Below are positions 1 to 10,641 of a stretch of DNA of 64,000 bases, piece by piece; within the stretch, counting starts at the first letter, position 1; the number at the start of each line of letters is the position of its first letter. This DNA comes from Metarhizium brunneum (Eukaryota > Ascomycota > Sordariomycetes > Hypocreales > Clavicipitaceae). The notes under the pieces were generated by a model. That model worked only from the letters and a program-made list of their open reading frames with translations. It ran no database searches and was not told where the DNA came from. The position numbers and the translations under genes were made by a program. The stretch covers positions 8,645,001-8,709,000 of the forward strand of contig NC_089422.1 in NCBI RefSeq assembly GCF_013426205.1, written 5' to 3'.

Positions 1-1622
1 GGACCAGGGACACTCCTCAGAGGATTTCGAAAATAATTAATCACTAGAATTGACAAAAGGGCAATCCCTACAAACGGAGCATATCGAAGTATATCTTGCC
101 TGTCGGCACGGAGCACGGTAGAGATCAGCTTCTCTCCCATGGCCATGACTACTGATGCTTGAATCGACAAAGCCAACACCGTTGATGAGAAGTGTTGACA
201 AAGGGAATAATGTAGGTAATATATCCGAGAAGTAATAAATAATGTCCCTGGGCACCACATATGTCATAGATTGGGGGCTGCACAGGGATGTGTAAGCTCA
301 ATGCTGCCGCCGAAGCCACTTTCAGCATGCATGTAGTTGGTGGCGTGTTGCGGCTGTAGTTTGAAGAGGTCATGAAACCGGTACTATTGGCCGACGAGAC
401 TTCAAGTATGTCGATCCCCATGGTGACAAGGGCTTGTGATCAAGGGCTTGGAGCAAAAGACTCAATTCAATAATAACCTCGTAGCATGTTACAGGTCCTT
501 TACTCCTGAGGAACTAGAGGGGCCAAAGGAACTCTATCAAAGAAATAAAGCCGCCCTCGTCATCTCCTTGTGCAACATCATGTTGGCCTCGTTTGTTGGG
601 CTCCCACCTGCGTAACACTTGGCGCATTCTGCCTGCTTAATCCTACGCAGAAGAACGGCATGGAGTAGGGAGGAAGCAGACGCCGACGTGACACGCACAG
701 ATGCTAGCCGTACGCCCCTCGGTATAACCACACATGGTCCAATCTCCTGAGCCTACCTGCAGACCAAACGCTGATCTTCTCGTCATGGGCCCTTTCCCCG
801 TCATCAGCGCCCCGCCATAGAGCATCTTAGCTGCCAGACTAGACGTGCATGGACGCCTACCTTGTCGTCTCAGGCCATGTTTCCCAATATTTTGGACTTG
901 TAGATGCCGTTGAGGGGCTTCAGGTACGCCGTATTAAAGCCCAACAGCGTTTACAACTCATATTGGTCAACTTGTTGATTGTGCGTTGTAAAGATACTCC
1001 GGAAAGAGGCCGACAATCCATGTGCCTATCGGACCAAATTCAAATATCCCGTAATCACGGCAGTAGCCTTGAATTTCGGTGGTTTTTCGTAGCAAGTATT
1101 CCGGCCAACTCCAAGATTGGCATTATCCGAATAAGTACCTCGCTGTAGGAAAGCCTTGGCTAGGGAGGGCCAGGATAGGTGCCTGTTTTCCCTTAAGCGT
1201 TGCTGGTTGCGTGGCGTTTGTCGTACAGGATCTCACCTGCAGACTCAGCACTCGTTATACAAGCTCCTACCGAGATTCTTGGAAGCGGCACGGGTAAGAA
1301 TGGAACAGCACTTTGCGGCAAAGCTTTGCCGACGTGTGCCTGGAGGCTGAAAATGTGGACGTTCCCGCCCGGGGCTGGTGGCTATTGTTCTGACGACCAT
1401 CTCGTGTTCGAGGATGTAGGGTTTTATACAACTGCGATATGCTTCGGCTTCATTTTACGCCGTCGGAAAGAAATACATCATACCAAAATACATTACTCCG
1501 TATACTAGGACGCCAAGCGGTCAACTCTCTGGAATGATTGACCATCTGATTCTGCCTGATGGACAAGATTTTCAAAGTCTGGCTGCTGGTGGCAGTGATC
1601 GGAATGGTCTGGTCTGAGGATT

Positions 1623-1650
1623 TCTCGAGACCATGGTCCGACCGGTCGGA
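1623..1650. promoter_or_regulatory. Cluster of three abutting palindromes upstream of PAL
   Basis: Three perfect palindromes lie end to end: TCTCGAGA (1623-1630), GACCATGGTC (1629-1638) and TCCGACCGGTCGGA (1637-1650). The last contains CCG-N6-CGG, the everted-triplet layout that Zn2Cys6 transcription factors can bind. It lies about 330 bp upstream of the PAL start codon. The binding role is inferred; only the symmetry is seen. Confidence 0.4.
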
Positions 1651-1961
1651 CTATTACGCTATCGATTAGGGTGGCTGATTTTTCGACTAAACGGTTAAAG
1701 CCGTCTTTTGAGGCTCTTTTCCCCGGGTCGGCTTAATACAGGTAGTAAAAATGATTCGACACAACATGTACAGCCTTATACGTTGTTGAGCCTGCGGTTC
1801 TAGATTATTTCTCTCTATGGATAATAATATTACACGTTAAATCTCTTATTTTGTCTGTCATCCCGACACATTTCCTCCTTTTACGAGGAATTCCCATTTA
1901 ACTCGTCAATTATCTTGAAGCCATTCTTCTCTGTTTTATCTAACCACGTTTTGTTCATTCG

Positions 1962-1977
1962 TTAACCCTAACCCTAA
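1962..1977. repeat. Two-unit telomere-like repeat (TTAACCCTAACCCTAA)
   Basis: Two tandem CCCTAA units, the complement of the fungal telomere repeat TTAGGG, end five bases before the PAL start codon (ATG at 1982). Two units are too few to call an old telomere. It may be chance or a telo-box-like promoter or leader motif. Confidence 0.5.
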
Positions 1978-1981
1978 GAAG

Positions 1982-4523
1982 ATGTCATTGGGAGCGATAA
2001 ACGATATATACCTGTCCCATAGGGACGCTATTGCTGCAAAGCTCAAAGGGCATTCTGCCAATCAAGCAATTGACGGAAAGAGCCTTGACTTGGCCACGGT
2101 AATCGCCATTGCCAGGTACGGCAGTCTTGCTCCGAGTATTGACGCCAATATATTGACTCAAGCCCAGATATGGAATATCGTCACATTTGTCTGATGGCAG
2201 CATTGAGGCTGTCGCCAAGAGCGCCGAAATGGTCCAAGCGAGTATTGACAAAGGAGAGGTCGTATATGGTGAGACGCGTCTTTCTCAGACTCGGACTTTG
2301 AACCTTACCATTATCCCAGGTGTCAACACTGGTTTCGGTGGCAGCGCCAACACACGGACAAATCAAGTCGAGCAACTTCAGTCAAACCTTTTACGCATGC
2401 TTCAATACGGCGTTATCGCAGAAGAACGAGCAGTCACGGCTCCCGAGTCGCGGCATGACACAGATTTAAACGACATCATCAGCCAGTCAGCACTCCCTCT
2501 TGATAACCCGCTGGCCTCAACCTCGATGCCGGAATCTTGGGTCCGAGCCGCCATGTTGATCAGGCTCAATTCTCTCGCTTCTGGCTTCTCAGGCATAAAA
2601 GAGACGACCATTCGCACTTTGCACCAGATGCTCGAAGAGGGCATCACGCCGCTAGTGCCCGTCAAGGGAAGCATATCGGCATCTGGGGATCTCAGCCCTC
2701 TGTCCTACATTGCCGGTGTGGTCGAGGGAAAGCCCGGCTTGAATGTTTGGACACGCAATACCAAGGGCGAGCGTTGCCTCAAGAGGGCCGACGTGGCACT
2801 TGCAGAGAAGGACATCAAACCTGTCTCTCTGGGCGCCAAGGAAGGTCTTGCGCTCGTCAACGGCACTGCCGTCTCTTGCGCAGTCGCATCGCTGGCGCTG
2901 CACGACGCCATGGGACAAGCCACTCTTTCACAGATTTTGACTGCCATGAGTGTCGAGGCCCTGCTCGGCACTGATGAGAGTTTTGACTCCTTCTTTGGAG
3001 AGGTGCGGCCCCATCCCGGCCAGGTTGAAACGGCCCGGAATATCCACGCTTTTCTCTCAAAGTCGTCGCTTGTCCAGCACAGCGACACGGAGGAGGGAGA
3101 GCTACGCCAAGACCGGTACTCGGTTCGAACGGCATCACAATGGATTGGGCCTGTCTTGGAGGATTTGCACTTGGCTCACCAGCAAATCGGCATTGAGATG
3201 AACTCGGTGACGGACAATCCTCTTATTGACCCGGCCCGGGACGGCAAGATGCTGCACGGAGGGAATTTTCAGGCTCGTGCCGTCACCAGTGCCATGGAGA
3301 AGACGCGCCAGTCCCTTCAGACCATCGGTCGCATGCTCTTCTCCCAGTGCACAGAACTCATTAACCCTGCCACCAATCGTGGACTTGCACCAAATCTCGT
3401 CGCCGAGGAACCGAGTGAATCCTTTATATGGAAAGGTACCGATATCATGATCGCTGCCCTTCAGGCCGAACTTGGGTTTTTGGCAAATCCGGTGGGCAGC
3501 CATGTTCAGACGGCAGAAATGAGCAACCAATCCATCAACTCTCTAGCCCTCATCTCCGGCCGATATACCTTGGAGGCCGTCCAGACGCTTTCACAGCTAT
3601 CCGCCGCCCACCTCGTTGCCTGCTGTCAGGCCTTGGATCTTCGCGCAATGTCCTGCAAGTACTTGGAGACCATGGCCCCGATCTTCAAGGATATGACCAG
3701 CGAGGCCTTGTCGGGGTACCTGCTGACGCCCGAGACTGGCGACGTCTTCTTGCCCGCCACCTGGGCAGCCTTTCAAAAGGCGCTCGACACGTACACGCAC
3801 TTTGACTCGCCAAGACGGTTTGCCATGACGTTCGAATCCCTGCAGCCACTCGTCCTCAAACACATAAGGACCACGGCAGAAGCGGTGCGGGCTCTGCAGG
3901 CATGGACAGAGAAATGCTGTGCCGTCGCCCTTGATCATTTCAAGATGAATCGAGAGGCATACTATGCCAACCCAGAAGCCACTCCCTATATTGGAAGTGC
4001 ATCTAGCCGCATGTACAAGTTTGTCCGCCACCAACTTGGGGTGCCATTCATGAGTAACAAATTCATCTCGACCCCAAGGGAGGAGGGAGGCGACTTTACT
4101 TGGGGCGAGCCTGACGGTGACTCCAACAGAGGTGTGACCATGGGCGGAATGATTGCCAAAGTATACGAGAGCATGCGAACCGGCCAACTCTACCACCACG
4201 TCGCACTTTGTATATCCGACGTACATGAATACAGCAGTGCCGCCAACAAAGACGACGAGATGCAATTCTCCTACGCCTTGAACAAGGCTGGGGAATTGAC
4301 CGGCTGGGGCGGCAACAGCCCTGGATCGCTCAGTGGTGACGAGAAGAATGATGCTACTCAAGCCCAAAATATCAGCTCAAGTGCCACCGTCGTGGACGAT
4401 ACTTTGTATCTATTGGAGACGGATGCAGGGACCAACCAGAAGCTCAAAGAGGACATGGTCTACTTGACTTTACATGTTGAAAGTACCCGACGGCAAGGAC
4501 AGCTGTCACCACACTGGGGGTGA
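1982..4523 (+). CDS. PAL: Phenylalanine ammonia-lyase family protein (MIO enzyme), 3 exons
   Basis: Deaminates an aromatic amino acid without a redox cofactor, probably L-Phe to trans-cinnamate and ammonia. Proposed exons are 1982-2115, 2168-2268 and 2320-4523, giving 812 aa. The introns are 52 nt (GTACGG...CCCAG) and 51 nt (GTGAGA...CCCAG); the second is a multiple of three and would pass unnoticed as coding. Splicing restores the family stretches VIAIARYG and VYGVNTGFGGSANTRT, which carries the catalytic Tyr. The Ala-Ser-Gly triplet that cyclises to the MIO group is at 2679-2687, inside GSISASGDLSPLSYIAG. NSVTDNPLID and GGNFQA follow. The substrate-selectivity loop reads LQYGV rather than the yeast LQHQL type, so the exact substrate (Phe, Tyr, or an aminomutase reaction) is open. 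About 95 residues extend past the usual family C-terminus. A co-directional transporter follows 206 bp downstream. Confidence 0.88.
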
Positions 4524-4617
4524 GATTGGTAATATGCGCCATGCTGCTGACCAGACATCATTCAATCAATGATGTTCCTTGTCCTGGAGTGCATACATGT
4601 ACGGAAGGTGCCGCTTA

Positions 4618-4631
4618 CCTACCTAGGTAGG
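4618..4631. promoter_or_regulatory. Perfect 14-bp palindrome between PAL and the transporter
   Basis: CCTACCTAGGTAGG is fully self-complementary and is followed closely by another TTACCTAC. It lies 98 bp upstream of the transporter start, so it could be a factor-binding site in that promoter. Only the symmetry is seen. Confidence 0.35.
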
Positions 4632-4729
4632 CGCAGCTTACCTACATGTATGAATTGATCTGAGCTCCCTTTGTCATTTCGCCCAACCTCAACTCTCCTC
4701 TCCTCTCCTCACCAGCAAAGTCCTGCAAA

Positions 4730-6099
4730 ATGGATTTCAAGGAACAACAGCACGATTCCGAACCTTTGACGCTCCGTCAAGACAGCAACGCGCTACAGGC
4801 CTCGCCTCCAGAGAAGCAACAACATGATTCACAGCCCCCTACACCGCCAAACGGGGGTTTTATGGCCTGGCTACAGGTTGCTGGCGCCTGGACCATCATG
4901 TTCAACGTCCTTGGCTTGCTCAACGCGTATGGCCAGTTTCAAAGCATCTACGAGACGCATCTTCTCAGGAATGAGTCTGCTTCGACAATCGCATGGATTG
5001 GCTCGGCCCAGTTCCTCGTGTGCTACCTCGTCTGCATCTTCACCGGTCCGCTTCTGGATACGGGACACCTCCACCTCTTGCTCGGCACTGGGACAGTAGT
5101 CACCGTCTTTGGCTTAATGATGGTCAGCTTGTGCCATTCCTACTACCAGTTCTTTTTGGCCCAGACCATTGCGACTGGCATTGGCTTTGGCCTCATCTTC
5201 TTGCCGGCTTCGTCAGTCGTGTCGCAGTGGTTTTCTACTCGCACTCCTCTCGCAATTGGAATCGCGGTCAGCGGATCAAGTATTGGTAAGTTGATGGTCC
5301 TCTGGGAAAGGAACACGCACCTAAGTCTTCTTCAGGTGCTGTCATATACCCCATAATGCTTCAACGCCTTACAGAACAGATTGGATTTCCGTGGACGGTA
5401 CGCATCATGGGCTTCATGGTCCTCGGTACCATGCTCTTCGCCGCTGCCGTGATGCGAGTACGGGTTGGAAAGAATCCGCCAAAGAGAAAAGTCATTGAGC
5501 TCAGACAGTTCAAGGACAAGCTCTACCTTGTTGCTTGTCTGAGCTTCTTTGTCAATTTCCTGGGACTCTATGTCTTCTATTACTATATTTCCCTCTACGC
5601 CACCGAAGTGGCCGGTACCGACCAGAGTCTTGCCAAGTACCTCCTCGCCATCCTCAACGCCGGATCCTTTTTCGGCCGTCTCATCCCCAGCTGGATGGCC
5701 GGGCGCTATGGACTCATGAATGTGCAGATTATATTCGGAGTCATTTCTGGTGCCTTGGCTTTTGCTCTCTTGGGCATCAAGACCACAGGTGGCGTCGTTG
5801 CATTCACCGTCGTCTACGGTTTCGTCTCGGCCCCTTACGTCGCTCTTCCTATCCCGATAGTGACGAGCCTATCGCCCGATAAGAGTGTCTGGGCAACACG
5901 ATTGGGAATGAGTTTTGCCATTATTGGGCTCGGCGCACTCATCGGCAGCCCTGTAGCGGGTGCTATTCTCGGGGACAGCGATAATAGGAACTGGACTGGT
6001 CTGATCGTTTGGTGTGGAGTCATGTTCTTTGCTTCCACCGCCATTCTCACGACTGTGCGTACTATGAAGGTGGGCTTCAAGCTCTTTGTGAAAGCCTGA
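4730..6099 (+). CDS. MFS monocarboxylate-type transporter, 2 exons
   Basis: A plasma-membrane carrier of the fungal monocarboxylate-porter (MCT/SLC16-like) branch of the major facilitator superfamily. Exons 4730-5285 and 5336-6099 are separated by a 50-nt intron (GTAAGT...TTCAG) and give 439 aa. Splicing joins GSSIG to AVIYPIMLQRL, the normal loop after helix 6. A polar, Gln-rich N-terminus of about 40 residues precedes PPNGGFMAWLQV, the family's usual entry into helix 1, and alternating hydrophobic segments are consistent with 12 helices. ATG 4730 is chosen because it has an AAA leader and the frame has no earlier Met. Its position behind PAL on the same strand suggests, as inference only, export or uptake of an aromatic acid such as cinnamate; family members also carry lactate, pyruvate or secondary metabolites. 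Confidence 0.88.
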
Positions 6100-9000
6100 A
6101 CCAGGGGACGGAATGTTTACCCGTCGGCTGTCATACTGCCTTATGTTTTAGCATTTCCGTAGCGATCTTTTCACGGTTAATCAGGCTGCTTGCATCGAGT
6201 CCGAGTCTTTTACGGTAGCGCCCTATAAGCATAGATTTAGTTGAAAGTAAAAGTTGACTAAAAACGGTCCACGCCGCTGCGTCCGCTACTTGGTGGATAC
6301 ACATCTTGTCCTGTTTTCTCTTTCTTGTTTAGCGTTTAGATTCTCGTAGTAATCGCCTAGCTAGCTGTCAATATACTCGCTTGGACTGTAACAGTGTCCG
6401 TACATCAAGAGTATAGAACCACCCCTGCCGGACTTGGCCTACACGTGTCGGAAGTGCTGACTTGTTCAAGGCTGTGCTGGACTGTAGTGTAACCCGGAGT
6501 GTACTACCATTTGGAATCATTAAATGAATTCAGCACCTACCAACAGCGCCCGGGGCGCGGAATGGTCTTGTGTAATCAAGCAGCATGTACACAACTGCGA
6601 AGGATGTACATATGATTGGCTCTGGAGAGTCGAGTAGCACGAGTAAGCTGGGGCCTTGGTTTTTGATTTCTAAGCTTCAAAGGAAAGACGTAACTCATAA
6701 CTGCCCCTCTTTCCGGTTGAGGTATTCCTGGCCCCTATTATACTTGTACAACGTTCCCCTTTCAAAGCTACGTAGAGACAGCTGTTGGTCGCTTCAAGAC
6801 TTGTATCCCCGATTCTAGGCTGCGGCGGAAGCTTTTCGGGCCGATTACGTCTGGTACTCATGATGCCCATGCTGACACGGAGTAACACGGCAGCAGGATC
6901 CAATCAGCAATCTCTGCTTCATAAGAGATGAATTGCGTTGTATTAAAACATGCCAACTCGACGGTTCAGAGGAGCAAAACAATGAGACGGTGCTTGTGTG
7001 AGCGGAAGACGAGGCTCAGGCTCAATAGACGCCTTACTTTGAAGATGGCTAATCCACCGACGTGATACGGCCGGGATTGACGTTTGATAGGCCTGTATAT
7101 ACGGTTTTTGACATAGGCGAAGCAGAGAGGCAAGAGAGCACCACTCTCGGGCTGAGTTTGAACATTCATCTCCGTCGTACCAAGTGAGCCAGATTGCCAT
7201 GACGTACGCAGTTTGACTGGCTGCATCGTGCAATGTAGTAGTAGTCTCAAACAAAGAAATATGTATGCAGATATACTACACTGCATGTCTCGTTGCATCC
7301 ATTGATGACTAAAAAACCACACCATCACCGCCCGTCACAAGCCACCAGCGGGTACTTGCAACCCTCCAAAGACATTACCCCAGCGCCACGACATTGTCAC
7401 ACAATCAGCCCATAGCCAACTACATGGTGGATAGGACACACTTGGAGGAGCCTTCGGGCTGCTGCCACCATATTCTTGCCGACATTTATGACGGCAACTT
7501 TTGTCTCTGGCAATATTATCAGCATCAGCTTCATGACCCCGTTTTCATGCAAGTTCCAAAGACTCACTTGGAATGTATGATGGGTCATTTATTGCGCACG
7601 TCTATTGAGACCAGTCAGTCTAGATTCTACCATCCTGATGAAATTCGCCAAGTACGGAGTAACACTCGGTAGTCTTGCGTGGCTGGCGATGACGGCCTTT
7701 TGCAGACATGACAGCGTCACATTCCGCCTCGTCTCAATACCCGACACTGGTACGGCCCGTCCACGATGGTTGCCGTGTCACAAAGCTCGACTATGCGTGG
7801 GCAACTGTTGCACGGAGAAAGCCCAGCAAGATCGCGAGGCCAACAGAGAGCCCCCCCGATCGGGGACTTGGTTACACAACTAGAACACGTGGCTGGGCAT
7901 AGGCCCTAGGCACGAGCGTTTCTTTCATGTATATATAGTGGTTACTAGTCCCTTGCTTCCTCTTGGAGAACCAAGGACCTTTGGGACCCTACGATGGTAT
8001 TATTGAATCTAGCGATTTGCTTCAAGCCCTCTATATGAGCCCTTGTTACTCCGTACAGCAACGGCAGTCTGTAAATATTGACATCTATCAATTATCCGGA
8101 CTCTATTCCTCTATGCAAATCATGAGGTATCCAAGACGACATGGCCACGGTTCGACGGCAGGTATATTGGGCGCAGATCCGAAAGTCGTTGGGCGGAAAT
8201 CACACGTGGCGTATGCGTCTTCAATTAATAGAGGCGGTGTTGGCTGACACACACGTATTGACAGATCATATATACGGGCCGGCAACTGGTTAAAACATGA
8301 TGACACCATTCCTGCTGGCACCACCTTGAAACCCCCATGCAGAGTCTCAGAGACGAGACAGCTAGGCGGAGAGAAGAGAAGATTGTCACGTTACGTAGAA
8401 GCGGGAGCACTAAACACGCATCCCTCATTTGTTGATCATGCGTCGCGCGTTAGCTAAATGGACGCTCTTCCTGTATAAATTCAGTGTGGCTTACGTCTAT
8501 TTAATTTTATGGCCTTATTAATGCTTGCCTTGACATGTGATTTACGGTGAAAAGTGTGTTTTTAAGATATACTATTATTTAAAGCCAGCTATTAATATTA
8601 CTGTGCCGGCGGTTTATAGTTGCGTTATGTACTAACGACAAGGTTAAACTTTTCTTGGTACTTTTGTAGCAAAAACTATATGTGAAGGTACCTCGTGCGG
8701 GATACATGATTGAAAAGTGACGGATGCGTGTTTAGTGGTCTGTAGAAGCGTATCACCATAACTGCATAATATGTCAATTGATGTATGTGCTTCATGTCAT
8801 GGAATTGCAAAGATCCTTGATATTCATCATATTCAATCCCCGCATAAATGCCGGTGTAGTACATCCCTTATTGCGGGGACTGTCTCATTACACCAGACGG
8901 CATACTCGCGGGATGAAGCCGGGGGTCTTAGCCGTACATATGTATGCAAAGACGAGGCTGCGCAGCTAGCCACAATCCGGCGACAGTGACCGCATTTACT

Positions 9001-9456
9001 AGCTGCATGTGATATGTTGTAAATGCTATCATTCGGATGCTTTGAATTGGCGCGAGACGAGATGGTTCGAGCGAGGGATTGGCATGTCTGCCACCCTGGG
9101 CTCCAATGGACAAGCATGTACTTATACGAAGTAAGCTTTTGGATATGCGGCTTAGCTCTCATGTGAGAATGACGTATTTCCTGACATGTCGAGATGCACA
9201 GTATGTCGCTTGATGACCATAACACTGACTGGTCAATAAAGTGTGCTGTGGACGAAATGCCTCTTGGACTCTGTAAAGGGTTGCGCGTAGGATCAATGCT
9301 TTAAACAGACAGAGTCTCAAGCATAAAAGGCATCCGTCTCCCACTCGAGAGCTCAACTCGCCCTCTCTTTCACAGTATCAGTCATCCAACAAGAAACATT
9401 CAACGTACGCAAATATCATCACCAACAAAGGGTTTAATCTTCACCCTCGGCCCACC
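6100..9456. other. Gene-poor intergenic region
   Basis: About 3.4 kb with only short unrelated open frames on both strands, and AT-rich patches, for example around 8460-8680. I see no recognisable gene, tRNA or long repeat. It holds one TACGGAGTA (7653-7661) and one TACTCCGTA (8047-8055). Confidence 0.55.
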
Positions 9457-9774
9457 ATGAGTCAGACTGCCTACGGATCACTCATCCGAGAGAGTGGCAA
9501 TAGGCTCACTGCCAGCTTCACAATTGATGGGCGCGCATACAACTTCCCCGCGACAGTCAGCCCATCCCTCCCGGCCTTCACCACAAATAATACCAAGCTC
9601 GCATACAATGACCTAGACGAGCTCACGTCAACCCGTACTTTCAGCGGCCAGATAGGCACCACTACATTCAAACTCACTTTTAATAACGGCCCCATTATCG
9701 ACGGTGACCTGAACCAACCTGGCATTGTACCAGCTGCTTCCGTCAACGGCAACGGCGTTTGGGAGGGCTCCTAA
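9457..9774 (+). CDS. Small hypothetical protein, possibly truncated by a stop
   Basis: A 105-aa intronless frame with a good start context (caccATG) at 9457. It is polar, rich in Thr, Asn and Gly, and patterned as short beta strands (for example FSGQIGTTTFKLTF), with no signal peptide, helix or motif that I recognise. The frame ends at TAA 9772-9774 after NGVWEGS. Two codons later, in the same frame, an ATG opens a further 72-residue stretch (9778-9996) of similar composition ending LIGGEFGVPVAA. Either the protein ends here or an originally longer gene of about 180 residues has acquired a nonsense mutation. Function unknown. Confidence 0.5.
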   Translation: MSQTAYGSLIRESGNRLTASFTIDGRAYNFPATVSPSLPAFTTNNTKLAYNDLDELTSTRTFSGQIGTTTFKLTFNNGPIIDGDLNQPGIVPAASVNGNGVWEGS

Positions 9775-9777
9775 GGC

Positions 9778-9996
9778 ATGAGGGTAACGGTTGAAGAAAG
9801 CTCGTCGCTGACACGTAATGCGCCGGCTTCTGGAGACGCGAGTAGCTTGAAGGGCCAGTGGAAGTTAAATGAAAACCAGAATCAAGCAGAGGAGAACACT
9901 TTGGTTTTGATCGGCGGAGAGTTTGGTGTTCCTGTTGCTGCCTCTTTTTCAACAATTGCGGCACGCATGTTGGGGGCAGAATTACTTTCAAGATGA
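9778..9996 (+). pseudogene. In-frame continuation of the 9457 gene after a stop codon
   Basis: 72 codons in the same frame as the preceding small gene, separated only by TAA GGC. The composition resembles the upstream part. It includes GQWKLNENQ and LIGGEFGVP, the latter typical of a compact beta structure. I see no plausible intron that would remove the stop. It may be the broken C-terminal half of the upstream gene, or simply open 3' sequence. Confidence 0.3.
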
Positions 9997-10431
9997 CGGC
10001 AGTATTCAATTTCCGTACCGATACTCTTATTCAAGCAGGAAATTAATAGTCTTGTTGCCCGGTTCACGGGCGATTTCTGATCGTTGCCCAATTGTCCAAT
10101 GTGTTGTGTGATAATTACTCGTCACTAGGTGTATATGGGAGAGCTGTCAGCCAGAATTAAAGAGAAGCAAGTTTCATCGCAACACTTCTTTTCCATCAAA
10201 AATTCGGAATAATAGTAGTTCACTGTTCCGTGTTTTGTTGGCCACTTGTGCTTCTGTGGTTGGCATGATGCCCGCACGTGACAGTGTAGTCCAGTCAATC
10301 TACATGACGTTAAAAGAGAGATCCCCCAACGTCTCTTCCCGTCCTCCAGCCACTTAACCACTTAACCCCACACGTTGATCCTTTCGAAAACAGTCATCAC
10401 TTCTCATCACTTTGGTCATCGATCCGCCACC
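9997..10431. other. Intergenic spacer
   Basis: About 435 bases with no gene that I can support. The last 100 bases probably form the leader of the 69-aa gene starting at 10432. Confidence 0.4.
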
Positions 10432-10641
10432 ATGCTGAGTGTAGCGGACTACCAGAAAAAATACGACGAGATTACAGCCATCCGTCAGGCTGCGAAGGGC
10501 GATTGGACCATTCCGAACGCTAGGAAGAGGGAGATAGCCCACGAGTACAGGGCCGCTTACAAAGAGCTCCGAGCTGCTTCTGCTGCGGCAATGGCCGCTG
10601 CAGCCCAGCCGTCTTCCACCGCCCCCAAGAAGCAAGAATAA
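10432..10641 (+). CDS. Tiny hypothetical protein (69 aa)
   Basis: An intronless frame with a textbook start context (gccaccATG) at 10432; an upstream in-frame ATG at 10375 would add 19 residues but lacks such a context. The protein is charged and helix-prone (YQKKYDEITAIRQAAKGDW, then KREIAHEYRAAYKELRAA), followed by an Ala-rich run and a polar Lys-rich tail. It has no signal peptide or membrane segment. I do not recognise a family. It could be a small coiled-coil or stress-type protein. Coding status rests on start context and composition only. Confidence 0.5.
   Translation: MLSVADYQKKYDEITAIRQAAKGDWTIPNARKREIAHEYRAAYKELRAASAAAMAAAAQPSSTAPKKQE

Larger units (their letters stand above)
1..1981. 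other. Intergenic, upstream of PAL
   Basis: No gene could be supported here. Only short open frames occur on both strands, without continuity or family signatures. The stretch holds one TACTCCGTA copy (1494-1502), a run of three adjoining palindromes (1623-1650) and a short telomere-like repeat just before the PAL start (1962-1977). Several minus-strand fragments between about 40 and 830 could be remnants of a decayed gene, but I cannot name the family. Confidence 0.5.

Noticed and set aside
849..1508. Several overlapping plus-strand frames before PAL
   Set aside because: Short, mutually overlapping and without family signal; at most decayed DNA.
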